This document shows positions 33,517 through 41,986 of a stretch of 41,986 nucleotides of DNA, piece after piece. The DNA comes from Ignavibacteriota bacterium (GTDB taxonomy: Bacteria; Bacteroidota; Ignavibacteria; Kapaibacteriales; UBA961). The stretch is from NCBI GenBank assembly GCA_016197185.1, contig JACPWH010000102.1:1-41986 (forward strand), in the 5' to 3' direction. The notes beneath the pieces were generated by a model. The model ran no database searches, had not been told where the DNA came from, and was given only the letters and a program-made list of their open reading frames with translations. Each line of letters begins with the position of its first letter. The first letter of the stretch is position 1. A program made the translations under genes and the position numbers.

Positions 33517-34038
33517 TTAATGGCTAACCTTCTCGCCTGCCGCAACCTTTTTAATCACTTCAAAAAGTTTTTCTTCATCTCCAGGTGCATACGAATTGTG
33601 CATCCACACTATTTTACCGTCTTTGTCAATCAGGAAAGAATGCGGACACATATTGACATTCATTGCCCTTCTAAATTCTCCGTTCTCGTCTATATATACT
33701 TCAAAGTCCCAACGTTTTCCATTGATGAACGGTGCTACTTTGGAAGAATTACGAGCATCATCGGTAGAAATGGCAATGATTTTAACTCCTGTTTCTTTTT
33801 TCCAATCATCATACACATTATTCCAAGCAGTAAGTTCTTGAATACAAGGCTTACACCAGGTAGCCCAAAAATTAATGAGAATCGGCTTACCGCCATTTTC
33901 AAATGTGGATGTATTGATAATTTCTCCTTTCAGATTCTTGACATTTGCTGCAGGAATCTTTGTTTTGGCAGGGTCATCTGCAGGCTTAAAGCTTGCTGTG
34001 ACTAATGTCACTATCAGCAGGAACAATATTCGTTTCAT
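33517..34038 (-). CDS. TlpA-like thioredoxin-fold exported protein
   Basis: 173 residues. A signal peptide covers residues 1-19 (LFLLIVTLVTASFKP). A thioredoxin fold with the redox motif WCKPC (61-65) in NFWATWCKPCIQEL, then VKIIAISTDDA, and a MCPHSFLID element in place of the usual TPTTF loop. It should reduce or isomerise disulfides, or help cytochrome maturation, in the periplasm. The motif is intact. It ends 56 bp from the tRNA-Thr terminator and is transcribed toward it; single gene. Confidence 0.84.
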   Translation of the reverse strand: MKRILFLLIVTLVTASFKPADDPAKTKIPAANVKNLKGEIINTSTFENGGKPILINFWATWCKPCIQELTAWNNVYDDWKKETGVKIIAISTDDARNSSKVAPFINGKRWDFEVYIDENGEFRRAMNVNMCPHSFLIDKDGKIVWMHNSYAPGDEEKLFEVIKKVAAGEKVSH

Positions 34039-34423
34039 GATAACTACCTTTCAATTCGTTAAAATACCATACATAAATTGGAACTTATTTCACTTACATA
34101 TTTTTAATTCTAAAAGATATTTTCCTAAAACTACAGAAAATAATGTTCAGAACAGCATTAAAAACTGTAATGCGGTCAATTCAAATACATTTTATTTCTT
34201 AAAACGTTTCTACTGTACATTTGGTTTGAATTTGCAAGCATCCATATCAATCAATTCTTTGGGTATCAGCCTTTTAAATATTCATAACTATGAGCTTCCA
34301 TCATACGAGAAAGGTTTAATTTTTTGTTTTTAGACAAAACCATTATCTCCTTGTGCATATCAAATCAAAAGAAATATCCTCTGTTTTCATTCGAAAGCTG
34401 TTGACACTGCCTTACTTGAATAC
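34039..34423. other. Intergenic region, no gene
   Basis: 385 bp of AT-rich DNA between the TlpA-like 5' end and the esterase 3' end. Possible readings on the plus strand have no coding character. No repeat or hairpin of note was seen. Confidence 0.5.
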
Positions 34424-36811
34424 TCATTGAATAACCGACAGTACACGAATCGAGCCATTACCCTTTATCCGAACAAAAACCACTTGGTCGGCATCCATCT
34501 GGGGCAACGGAATCGAATGTGCACCCGAACCAAGACTTGATAGAGTTTGCTCATAAATAACTTGCCCGATAAGATTGAAATATGTAATCGAAAAATCAGC
34601 AGGAGAATTTGAGGTGTTTGTTATTATCAGTGTATTTTCTGATGTATAATATTGTGCTATATTAGATTTACTGTCCTGATCTACACCTGTTGAAGTGTAT
34701 GATGTGATCGGTACATTAGTAAAACATAATGCGCCTATTCCCTTTTTATTGGTTATCCACGGACCTTCGTATATCACCGAATCACCGCCATTATAATAGG
34801 CATCCGGCAAATAGGATATATAATGTGCCTGAGAAGGGTATCTGAGCGTCAGAGTAAGTGTATCACGGTTAAAATTACCATAAATTACATTCCCGAAGAT
34901 TCCGTCAAGATAGAAATAATCTTCAAGTGTACATACCCTTCCCAAATAATTCATCTTGGAGGGATACCGCAATTCATCTTTTTTCTGAATGTAGATAATC
35001 TTAATTTCATCATGATTTTTGGTAGAATAGAATGCCCTTTCTACATTTGGAGGAGTCGTATTTGCAGAATCTTTCGAATTGTAAAAATCAACTTCCATTT
35101 GCCAGAATGATTTTTCCGCAAGGTCAAGATACCCTTTGTGATAGTAATGACAACCGTCATGTTCTTTAATTGCATTGGTTGCGATTATTTTTATATCAGG
35201 ATACAATTTAGAAAAGTTCCGTTGTAACTCCCTCAGTTCCCAATGCGAACCAAAAGGACACCCGGGACGCAACTGATCTACATAAATCACTTTTAGATTC
35301 GGATAGTCTTCCTTCCAATCATGATACAATTCGTTAAATGCTTCCCCGTATCCGCCTACGTTTTCACCTTCACCCTGAAACCAAAACATTGCCTTTACCG
35401 CTTTATCAACGTTTCCTCTCCAAGCCCTATATAATCCTCTACCATAGATAGTGTTCAGATTCTTATGCGAACTGTCGTCCCTCTGATTGGTGTAAACACT
35501 CGATGACCCTGCCCCGGCATTAATGATGCACGTAGGAATCCCGTATTTTTCCAAAATAAGACGTTGAATTTCTATTCCCCATTCACAGGTCATGTATGGT
35601 CCGCTTCCTGCACTGTAAAAGTAATTAAACCCATGACCGTTCGCCATACCCCATGATGAATCTATTATATTATATGGCAGTAAATTCCCAGCCAAATACA
35701 ATACTCCCCACGATTTAAGAAGCGGATTCACATAAAGGGATGAATCACTTGCTGTGTGTGCGTTCGATTGCCCTGAAATCATATAGACATCCCCGCATGA
35801 TAGGTCTGCAGATTCTCCAATAAGAAGACGTTTATCTTCTTTACTCACATAGATTCTATACGTGAATAGAATAGGGCTTGCGGTAATGTTTGTATTGAAC
35901 TCAAACCTCGCGGTATCATCGGTATAGTTCAACGGATAGGATGTATATTCAGCTAAAGTGTCATTTTTAAACGTTAGGATAATGACAGAATCCCACCCGT
36001 TGCTATTTATTTTTCCGGCAATGTGTATCGGAGCAGAATTGGTGGAATCGTTTCGAGGAAAGAATTGAAAATGAGCCGGTTTTTCAAGGAAAGAAATATC
36101 AGGATATTCTGCATCGACAAGAGGAGCTCCCTCAACATTGGCAATATTCTGTATATCCCCGTAAATAACAGCATTTTTTGAGGTATCCGGTGCGATGTTT
36201 GGGATAACTTCTCCAAATTTCAATGCAAATGAATCCATATTATAATATTCAATCAATCCCTTTTCATTGCCTGTCAGATCCTTTTGGAATGATTCCTTGA
36301 TTTCCTTCTGTGAGCGGGTAACACCCCACATCCTTATTTCGTCGATAGTTCCGGTATAATAAAGAATCTGAAGTTTACTTGTGGAATCAATGTTCGCCGG
36401 GCAATCCCCATTGCCTACATATTCGCCATTTCGATAGAATCTCCACCCTACGCTGTCGTGAGTGATTGCAATATGTGTCCATGTATTCAATTTTAACCTG
36501 ACCGGATTACCTGCTGCTGAATGGGATGCACTCGGTATTCTTATTGATGCGTAATTTCCTCCGCCACCGTTAATCCCATTGTGCAAATGAATCCCGTAAC
36601 CATAGAAGTTCGACCCGAGAAACAACGGATACGAATGTTCATCGTCACGCTCCGGTTTTATCCAGAATTCCATAGTAATATTTTGTGTAGAGTAGGTAGG
36701 AACAGGTGCATAAAAAATTGCACTGTTTTTCATATAAAGAGCTTTGTTTTGTGCAGAGATTTCTACACCGGAGATGGTGAGGAGAAGTAAGATAAAAAAT
36801 AGTAATTTCAT
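34424..36811 (-). CDS. Secreted LamG-sialate O-acetylesterase-like protein with T9SS tail
   Basis: 795 residues. A signal peptide covers residues 1-20 (LFFILLLLTISGVEISAQ). Residues about 22-215 are a LamG/concanavalin-like domain (ITMEFWIKPE, LKLNTWTHIAITHDS, TIDEIRMWGVTRS). After a linker, residues about 335-580 are an SGNH-type sialate-O-acetylesterase domain: GDVYMISGQSNAHT (block I Ser), MFWFQGEGENVGGYG, and KEHDGCHYYHKGY with the Asp/His pair. The last ~75 residues (NTLIITNTSNSPADFSITYF ... GNGSIRVLSVIQ) look like a type A T9SS sorting domain. It probably deacetylates carbohydrate outside the cell. Single gene; a nested repeat element lies just upstream. Confidence 0.8.
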   Translation of the reverse strand: MKLLFFILLLLTISGVEISAQNKALYMKNSAIFYAPVPTYSTQNITMEFWIKPERDDEHSYPLFLGSNFYGYGIHLHNGINGGGGNYASIRIPSASHSAAGNPVRLKLNTWTHIAITHDSVGWRFYRNGEYVGNGDCPANIDSTSKLQILYYTGTIDEIRMWGVTRSQKEIKESFQKDLTGNEKGLIEYYNMDSFALKFGEVIPNIAPDTSKNAVIYGDIQNIANVEGAPLVDAEYPDISFLEKPAHFQFFPRNDSTNSAPIHIAGKINSNGWDSVIILTFKNDTLAEYTSYPLNYTDDTARFEFNTNITASPILFTYRIYVSKEDKRLLIGESADLSCGDVYMISGQSNAHTASDSSLYVNPLLKSWGVLYLAGNLLPYNIIDSSWGMANGHGFNYFYSAGSGPYMTCEWGIEIQRLILEKYGIPTCIINAGAGSSSVYTNQRDDSSHKNLNTIYGRGLYRAWRGNVDKAVKAMFWFQGEGENVGGYGEAFNELYHDWKEDYPNLKVIYVDQLRPGCPFGSHWELRELQRNFSKLYPDIKIIATNAIKEHDGCHYYHKGYLDLAEKSFWQMEVDFYNSKDSANTTPPNVERAFYSTKNHDEIKIIYIQKKDELRYPSKMNYLGRVCTLEDYFYLDGIFGNVIYGNFNRDTLTLTLRYPSQAHYISYLPDAYYNGGDSVIYEGPWITNKKGIGALCFTNVPITSYTSTGVDQDSKSNIAQYYTSENTLIITNTSNSPADFSITYFNLIGQVIYEQTLSSLGSGAHSIPLPQMDADQVVFVRIKGNGSIRVLSVIQ

Positions 36812-36958
36812 AGATAAATTTCGAGGTAAAAATAAGTAAGTAAATGGTGGTACTAAAATAACCGAAATGTTAAATAAAAAAAATATTTATCTGAAAATTG
36901 GCAAATAATTAAATGCTTCTACTAAACTCATCATTACAATCGAGTTATGTCACACATG

Positions 36959-37229
36959 GTTCATGACAGTCGCGAAAGCCGCCTACAAAATAATATAATG
37001 ACAAAAAAGAATAATTAAGATTGTCATTCTGAAGGAGTCTTCGACTGAAGAATCTCCGTTTGTGAGTTAAAATTGCAGGACTGATGCGCTAACGGAGATT
37101 CTTCACTACGTTCAGAATGACGTACATATTAAGAGATGTCATTTACATCTGTAAAGTTTGCTTGTCATCGTCAGTTTTTATCTCCAAGTCATTGCATTAT
37201 TTTACATCTGCTTTGCGACTGTCATGAAC
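36959..37229. repeat. Nested palindromic element (outer repeat with inner core)
   Basis: Outer arms GTTCATGACAGTCGCGAAAG (36959-) and CTTTGCGACTGTCATGAAC (-37229) pair, continuing inward with AAAATAATATAATGAC / GTCATTGCATTATTTT. The centre holds the 99-bp GTCATTCTGA inner repeat (37023-37121). Same layered structure as 27322-27738 and 39741-39992. Confidence 0.85.
37023..37121. repeat. Inner palindromic repeat (GTCATTCTGA family)
   Basis: Arms GTCATTCTGAAGGAGTC / GTTCAGAATGAC and GAAGAATCTCCGTT / AACGGAGATTCTTC. The right arm has CACTACGTTCAGAATG, like the copies at 18889 and 40073. Confidence 0.88.
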
Positions 37230-37252
37230 TCTACATGACAATACCACATAAT

Positions 37253-37999
37253 TTATAGCAAAGAATATAGCACCGGTTTACTTGGTGCTGCATCAGTTTC
37301 AAGTGAGCATATTTGCAAGTTCAGCAAGTATAATCCGTCCGGAATTTCATCAGGAACAAAAATAAGTTCGGTGATTGTTGCATTTGTGCGCGGTTCTGAA
37401 GGGTAATTCCAAAAATTATGATGTGCTTCAAGTTTTCCCCCGTCCTCTTCCCTATCTATTGACGGCAAATCTATCAATAAATGCAACACTCCCCGTTCTC
37501 GTAGCCATGTTGCGGCATCTGCATCCAGATACGCAGGATTGTCGCCTGAGTATATGAAGTGCTTTTTCTCCGGTATGTTGGGCAGGGTTCGAATAATTAG
37601 GGCTTCCGTGCTTGATTTAATTGCAGCTTTAAGACTACCCGAAGTAACGATTTGATCTCCATTCTCAATATCAGTAGGTTGAACGCTAACTACTTCCGAA
37701 AGAAAGAAAAAAGTTGTGAGGGATTGATTGATGGTGATAACTTCTTTGGATATATGCCCTACACTTTCAGTATGCGTACCGTTGCCGTGAGGACTGATTG
37801 TGAGCGTTTCGCAGTTACACGCTCCACCTTCGCGCGTAGAACCTACAAAATCATATATTCTGAACGGTTCAAAGGAAGGATTCGGTAAAAAAAAGGCATT
37901 CGGATTGTCTGCTCCACTTTTCATAGGGATGGAAATATCTATCGGCTTTGATAAATCAACTTTCAGCGTTTGGTTATTGTGGTTAATTGTAGCAATCAT
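37253..37999 (-). CDS. Cyclase family protein (kynurenine-formamidase-like)
   Basis: 248 residues. The family metal-binding motif H-x-G-T-H-x-(D/E)-x-x-x-H is present as SPHGNGTHTESVGHIS (about 90-105), with Glu in place of the usual Asp. Other family blocks: LSKPIDISIPM at the N-terminus and GVLHLLIDLPSIDRE and HHNFW toward the C-terminus. Hydrolyses N-formylkynurenine or related amides in known members; substrate here is unknown. Its start is 12 bp after the stop of the MOSC gene, so the two are probably one operon transcribed right to left. Confidence 0.82.
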   Translation of the reverse strand: MIATINHNNQTLKVDLSKPIDISIPMKSGADNPNAFFLPNPSFEPFRIYDFVGSTREGGACNCETLTISPHGNGTHTESVGHISKEVITINQSLTTFFFLSEVVSVQPTDIENGDQIVTSGSLKAAIKSSTEALIIRTLPNIPEKKHFIYSGDNPAYLDADAATWLRERGVLHLLIDLPSIDREEDGGKLEAHHNFWNYPSEPRTNATITELIFVPDEIPDGLYLLNLQICSLETDAAPSKPVLYSLL

Positions 38000-38011
38000 A
38001 CTCTTAATTCC

Positions 38012-38824
38012 CTATTGATGAATATTGACAGGACTCCCCACTGAAATATGCCCGGATGCCATTCTGTTGGTATAATATGCACCAAACCATACTTTTCCGG
38101 TGTGGTGGTCACGTCTGAAATTAGCAAGCTCTCGCAGAGGCTCCTGACCCTTTTCGGCAGTTTGTTGGTTGATGGTTGTCACTACACAGCGAGCGCATCG
38201 TTTCCCAAAATCGAAGAGCTTGTTATCAATTTCAAAAACGCGCCAATCATCTTCTGCAAAACTATCCAAATCACCTTCGATAATGATATTTGCGCGGAAT
38301 CTGTCCGATAGCATAGGCTCTTTGATACGGTGATTCAGTTCACGAAGTGAATTTTGAGTGAGGACAAGGAGAGGATGACTATCACAAAAACCAACCGGAT
38401 GTTCACCGACAATCAACCCGGAAGCAACTACCCTGTTGAATGATTCGGAACGGTTGACCAATCTGCACTTACAATTGAGAATATCTGAAAAAAAATCTGC
38501 TGCTTCCCTACCTTCATCATACACAGAAAATGGTGCAGAACCCCACAGTGCAGTATAAAACTCATGCTCTTTCTCTGAATTCAAAGGAAGTTCAATACTG
38601 TCGCCTTTATAAGTAGCCCTAAGAACACCCTTATCAATCGCAGTGCGAACAAGTGCAAGTTCAGGATTATCACGCTGGGAGATTAGTTCTCCGTTTATAT
38701 CGGTTATCATCCACCGTCTATCATTTTCAAATCCGTATTTATCGAGATTTACCTGTTGCAAGGATATTCCTCCGCAGGATTTAATCGGGTAAATGTGGAG
38801 TGAATGGACGGCGGGAGAATTCAT
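38012..38824 (-). CDS. MOSC domain protein (YcbX/MOSC-N type)
   Basis: 270 residues. The N-terminal MOSC_N domain has LHIYPIKSCGGI and ENDRRWMITD. The MOSC part shows ...SDRFRANIIIEGDL and the conserved Cys in GKRCARCVVTTINQQT, the sulfur-carrying cysteine of the family. Members reduce N-hydroxylated compounds with the molybdenum cofactor or transfer sulfur to it. The gene lies directly before the cyclase-family gene with a 12-bp gap. No other molybdenum-cofactor gene is in the window. Confidence 0.88.
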   Translation of the reverse strand: MNSPAVHSLHIYPIKSCGGISLQQVNLDKYGFENDRRWMITDINGELISQRDNPELALVRTAIDKGVLRATYKGDSIELPLNSEKEHEFYTALWGSAPFSVYDEGREAADFFSDILNCKCRLVNRSESFNRVVASGLIVGEHPVGFCDSHPLLVLTQNSLRELNHRIKEPMLSDRFRANIIIEGDLDSFAEDDWRVFEIDNKLFDFGKRCARCVVTTINQQTAEKGQEPLRELANFRRDHHTGKVWFGAYYTNRMASGHISVGSPVNIHQ

Positions 38825-38946
38825 TATTGTGTTTTGATTTAAAGAAAGGAATTAAAAACTATCGACACAATTAGCGGGACATATTTATTTACAGTATTGC
38901 TATTTAAGTATAGCTGTTGAATTATTGAATAAAAACGGGCAAGTAT

Positions 38947-39037
38947 CAGATACTTCTACTACGCTCAGCATGACAATTTTGCTGTTCAATTTATTTATAA
39001 ATACTTAATGTCACACTCAGAGCGCAGTTGAAATGTA
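38947..39037. repeat. Palindromic repeat fragments (TGCTTCGACT/GTCACACTGA type)
   Basis: CAGATACTTCTACTACGCTC followed by AGCATGACAA (38947-38976) and the inverted TGTCACACTCAGAGCGCAGT at 39009 form an imperfect palindrome. It belongs to the same general family as the copies at 9882-10000 and 39701-39750. Confidence 0.6.
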
Positions 39038-39129
39038 CAAACAACTGCCAAATTTTCAGTCTATAATACGGATGTACTTTCTTTATACAAAGTATTAGCT
39101 ATGCTAAAGTAGCAACGCCTAATCATATT

Positions 39130-39603
39130 CTAATCTTTAGGTTCCCACAATTGAATTTTATTTCCTTCAATGTCTAAAATATGAACAAATTTTCCATAAT
39201 CATAACTTTCAATTTTATCAACGATAGTTACGTTTTCCTTTCTTAATTCCTCGACCAATGTTTCTAAATTCTCAACTCTATAGTTTATCATAAAGTCTTT
39301 TGTAGATGGCTCAAAATATTTTGTTTTTTCTGCAAAAGGATTCCACTGGGTAAGCCCCTTTTTAGTACTGTCATCAATTTGCCGCCATTCAAAACTTGTT
39401 CCATACGGACTTGTGTTGAAGCCTAGATGTGTTTTATACCATTCATTAATTGCTTTTGGGTTTTTGCATTTGAAAAAAATACCACCAATACCTGTTACTC
39501 TTTTCACTTTTACTGGATTCTGTTGTGATGTCATTGTCTTAAATGCAAAACCGAAGCAAAATGACGTTGCGGTTATCAGGATTATGAAAGTCGCTTTTTT
39601 CAT
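39130..39603 (-). CDS. VOC (glyoxalase/bleomycin-resistance-like) protein with signal peptide
   Basis: 157 residues. Residues 1-22 look like a signal peptide (ATFIILITATSFCFGFAF). Then comes the VOC fold: TGIGGIFFKCKNPKAINEWY, THLGFNTSPYGTSFEW, and at the end VHILDIEGNKIQLWEPKD with the typical metal-ligand Glu. Role unknown; members of this pattern include uncharacterised proteins of the 'VOC family' in Bacteroidota. An export signal on a VOC protein is less usual but not rare. Single gene between repeats. Confidence 0.8.
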   Translation of the reverse strand: MKKATFIILITATSFCFGFAFKTMTSQQNPVKVKRVTGIGGIFFKCKNPKAINEWYKTHLGFNTSPYGTSFEWRQIDDSTKKGLTQWNPFAEKTKYFEPSTKDFMINYRVENLETLVEELRKENVTIVDKIESYDYGKFVHILDIEGNKIQLWEPKD

Positions 39604-39700
39604 TGATTATATAAAATTATATTTTTTTAAATAGGGCTGGGATAAAATAATCGCAAGATTACATTCAGAATATTATTTGCCTAAAAAAATGGCAAGTAAT

Positions 39701-39992
39701 TAGATGCTTCGACTAAGCTCAGCATGACAATCAATCTCAAGTCACACTGAGCATAATCGTTGTCAGATACCAGCCAAATTATGAATAGTAATTGTGACTA
39801 TTATTTTTTTTCAAGCACTTAACATTTTAAGCGATGTCATTTACAGTTCATGACATCTTTAAATTTGCACGTCATTCAGAGGGCTTCTTAGACCGAAGAA
39901 TCCTTCTGAATGATATGCTCTAAATATTCTATTTTAATGTCATTGGCTTATTTTGTAGGCGGCTTTCGCGACTATCTGGAACTCAGTATGAC
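39701..39992. repeat. Composite nested palindromic element
   Basis: TAGATGCTTCGACTAAGCTC followed by AGCATGACAA (39701-39730) precedes outer arms GTCACACTGA (39741-39750) and TCAGTATGAC (39983-39992). Inside, an inner palindrome runs GTCATTCAGAGGGCTTCTTA ... TCTGAATGAT (39871-39914), and the outer-right sequence CGGCTTTCGCGACTATCTG matches the 36959 and 27340 elements. It is followed by ACAAAACTTCAAAT, repeated after the element at 40073. Confidence 0.72.
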
Positions 39993-40072
39993 AAAACTTC
40001 AAATGCGTAATTAATTTTGACCCATACCTAATTTAAGTACTAGGACAGATTTATTTTAAATAACGAACGGTT

Positions 40073-40172
40073 GTCATTCTGAGGTCTTCTTAGACCGAAG
40101 AATCTCCGTTTGAGCGTGACATCTACTTGTCGGATGTACAAACGGAGATTCTTCGTTACCGCTCAGAATGAC
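40073..40172. repeat. Inner palindromic repeat (GTCATTCTGA family)
   Basis: 100 bp with arms GTCATTCTGAGGTCTTC / GCTCAGAATGAC and GAAGAATCTCCGTTTG / CAAACGGAGATTCTTC. The right flank ATGACAAAACTTCAAAT repeats the right flank of the 39701 element. Confidence 0.88.
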
Positions 40173-40268
40173 AAAACTTCAAATAGATAATTAATTCTGT
40201 CCTGCTACTTAACTGTTTTTACAATTTATACTTTGCAAATACAAATCTGTCACCTAATATTACTTACT

Positions 40269-41986
40269 TCACCGATAAAACACCGGAAACTTCTTAGGGT
40301 TCGATTCATTCATCACATCATACACACATTCAAAAATATGCTCCATTTCGGGTTTCGAGAAGTAATTGCCGTCTGTGCCATAGGCAGGACGGTGTTCTTT
40401 CGCCGCAAGTGTTCGCGGACCAGAATCGAGATACTTATACCCGTTCTGCACATCGAGTACTTCACGCATCATATATGCTGTTGTTCCACCGGGGACATCT
40501 TCGTCCACAAAGACAATTCGGTTGGTTTTGCGAAGGGATTCCACAATTTTTCCATTAATATCGAACGGCAAAAGAGTTTGAACATCAATCACTTCAGATG
40601 ATATGCCCGTTTTCGCAAGAGTTTCCGCAGCATCAAGTGCAGTTTTGCAAGTTGCACCATAGGTTACTATTGTAATATCAGTACCCTCTCTGATTACCTC
40701 CGGCACTCCAAGCGGAACAGTGTATTCTCCCACATTCGACGGTAATTTTTCTTTCAGACGATACCCGTTCAATACTTCGACAATCAAAGCCGGTTCGTCT
40801 GCTTTTAGAAGAAGATTATAGAATCCTGCAGCTTGGGTCATATTACGCGGCACGCACACATGGATACCTCGCAAAAGATTTATTATACCTGCCATCGGGC
40901 TTCCACTATGCCACACACCTTCCAAACGGTGTCCGCGGGTACGGATGATGACCGGGGCTTTTTGTCCCCCCTTAGTACGCCACTGCACAGTTGCCAAATC
41001 GTCCGACATAATTTGGAGCGGGTACAGCAGATAATCCAAATATTGAATTTCTACAATCGGACGCAAGCCGCGCATTGCCATTCCGATTGCCTGCCCCATA
41101 ATCGTCACTTCGCGGATACCGGTATCCGACACCCGCAACTCTCCGTGCTTGGCTTGCAATCCTGCAAATCCCTGATTCACATCTCCAATTTTACCAACAT
41201 CCTCCCCAAATGCAATTACACGGGGGTCACGGGTAAGTGCAGCATCAAAGCACGCATTCATTACCTCGGAACCGTTAATCATCGGGGAGTCTGCATTGTA
41301 CGTTGCTGCAATAGCTTGGACTTTTAAGGCAGATTCTTTGGATTCACTATAGAGATATGAACTGTATCGTTCTGCTCCTATTTTTTCCTGAGATATTTTC
41401 CAATCGACCAATTGTTGTTTTGAAGCGATTGCCTCGTTGCGAGTGATGAGCAACACCTTGTGAATCGCGCTCATATAATCCTTGCGAAACGGCTCACGAA
41501 TGGAACAAAGTTCCTGGTTAATTTTGTGTATTTCAGCTGAATTTGCAGATTCGTTTGCAGTTTGCGTAAGCATCTGAGAAACAGTATGTATCTCCGTAAT
41601 AATCGGCTGGAGATATGCTTGCCATGCTTCTTCTTTCCACGAACGTACAAGAGCAATGTCTTCTTTCTCAAATTCATCCAACTGCTTGGCAGTCGCTAAG
41701 TTTTCGCCGATCATCCAGTCGCGCATTCTTGTTACCGCGTCGAAATCCGCCTCCCATTGCAAACGCTCCTTGGATTTATAGCGTTCGTGACTGCCGGAGG
41801 TTGAGTGTCCCTGTGGCTGGGTAACTTCAATTACATGAATAAGCTGCGGAACGTGTTCGGTTCGGGCAATTTCAGCAGCACGTTTGTATATATCCACCAA
41901 TGCGGGATAGTCCCACGCTTTTACCACGTGAATATCATAACCGTCAGTTGAACCGGGTTTGCGCTGGAAACCGCTCAGAACCTCAC
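40269..41986 (-). CDS. Fused E1 alpha-beta 2-oxoacid dehydrogenase, partial
   Basis: The frame is open to the right edge, so the N-terminus is missing; 572 codons are visible. The visible part runs from the end of the alpha subunit (SGFQRKPGSTDGYDIHVVKA, then RWEADFD-like LQWEADFDAVTRMRDW) through a linker (about 100 residues of helical sequence, no TPP motif visible) into the beta subunit: VIAFGEDVGKIGDVNQG, DTGIREVTIMGQAIGMAM, GVWHSGSPMAGIINLLRG and VDEDVPGGTTAYMMRE. The alpha half, with the TPP-binding GDG motif, must lie beyond 41986. Such fused E1 proteins are typical of Bacteroidota and convert a branched-chain or other 2-oxoacid with E2. An in-frame GTG at 41927 is not a real start. 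Confidence 0.85.
   Translation of the reverse strand, partial: EVLSGFQRKPGSTDGYDIHVVKAWDYPALVDIYKRAAEIARTEHVPQLIHVIEVTQPQGHSTSGSHERYKSKERLQWEADFDAVTRMRDWMIGENLATAKQLDEFEKEDIALVRSWKEEAWQAYLQPIITEIHTVSQMLTQTANESANSAEIHKINQELCSIREPFRKDYMSAIHKVLLITRNEAIASKQQLVDWKISQEKIGAERYSSYLYSESKESALKVQAIAATYNADSPMINGSEVMNACFDAALTRDPRVIAFGEDVGKIGDVNQGFAGLQAKHGELRVSDTGIREVTIMGQAIGMAMRGLRPIVEIQYLDYLLYPLQIMSDDLATVQWRTKGGQKAPVIIRTRGHRLEGVWHSGSPMAGIINLLRGIHVCVPRNMTQAAGFYNLLLKADEPALIVEVLNGYRLKEKLPSNVGEYTVPLGVPEVIREGTDITIVTYGATCKTALDAAETLAKTGISSEVIDVQTLLPFDINGKIVESLRKTNRIVFVDEDVPGGTTAYMMREVLDVQNGYKYLDSGPRTLAAKEHRPAYGTDGNYFSKPEMEHIFECVYDVMNESNPKKFPVFYR

Noticed and set aside
33520-34005. 161-residue plus-strand frame opposite the TlpA-like gene
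   Set aside because: The minus-strand frame has signal peptide and WCKPC motif; the plus frame has none.
34039-34333. Plus-strand continuation of a frame opposite the thioredoxin-like gene
   Set aside because: AT-rich, no motif, no start signals.

Overview
The window looks like a chromosomal segment of a member of the Bacteroidota or a close FCB relative such as the Kapabacteria or Ignavibacteria lineages. This rests on promoter boxes of the Bacteroidota type (TAnnTTTG, some with an upstream TTG) before both tRNA genes and several CDSs, an arginine operon with the Bacteroidota-type N-acylornithine carbamoyltransferase, a GldL/GldM-like pair of the type IX secretion system (T9SS), and two large secreted proteins with T9SS-type C-terminal tails. 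Purine-rich ribosome-binding sites occur before several genes, so it is not a strictly Shine-Dalgarno-free Bacteroidia. The exact lineage is inference.

Layout. 1-5.3 kb: the start of a Tat-exported protein leaving the window, a large T9SS-exported glycoside-hydrolase-like protein, a broken lysophospholipid acyltransferase, and lysA. 5.3-7.8 kb: tRNA-Leu(TAA) with terminator and a 13-bp tandem array, a hairpin-rich leader with an orphan 123-residue protein, a decayed second copy of the tRNA/terminator/array cassette, and two AT-rich orphan genes. 8-13.7 kb (minus strand): AsmA-like protein, AI-2E/PerM-type permease, lipoprotein, PolB-like 3'-5' exonuclease. 14.1-17.5 kb (plus): BamD, a nuclease-family remnant, GldL-like and GldM-like proteins. 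17.5-21.9 kb (minus): arginine genes argF'-argB-argE-argH, with argH broken. 22-23.4 kb: AT-rich insert with a helix-turn-helix remnant and a translationally coupled acidic small protein plus PD-(D/E)XK-like nuclease. 23.8-31.7 kb: alpha/beta hydrolase, YfhO-like membrane protein, broken NDH-2, broken TPR histidine kinase. 31.7-42 kb: PAP2 phosphatase, GmhA, tRNA-Thr, thioredoxin-like protein, LamG-sialate-esterase-like T9SS cargo, cyclase-family and MOSC proteins, VOC protein, and a fused E1 alpha-beta 2-oxoacid dehydrogenase leaving the window.

The most striking feature is that at least four otherwise well conserved genes (plsC, argH, ndh, TPR-histidine kinase), and probably a fifth (HTH regulator), have lost an internal segment: both ends are recognisable but the middle is missing and the frame is shifted or replaced. 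This is either a wave of real gene decay or a systematic assembly problem. The intergenic regions are also full of nested palindromic repeats of at least two families.

Functionally, BamD, GldL and GldM (envelope and secretion machinery) fit with the two large secreted carbohydrate-active proteins that would use the T9SS. The arginine operon follows an acylated-ornithine route, but its last enzyme appears to be disrupted here.
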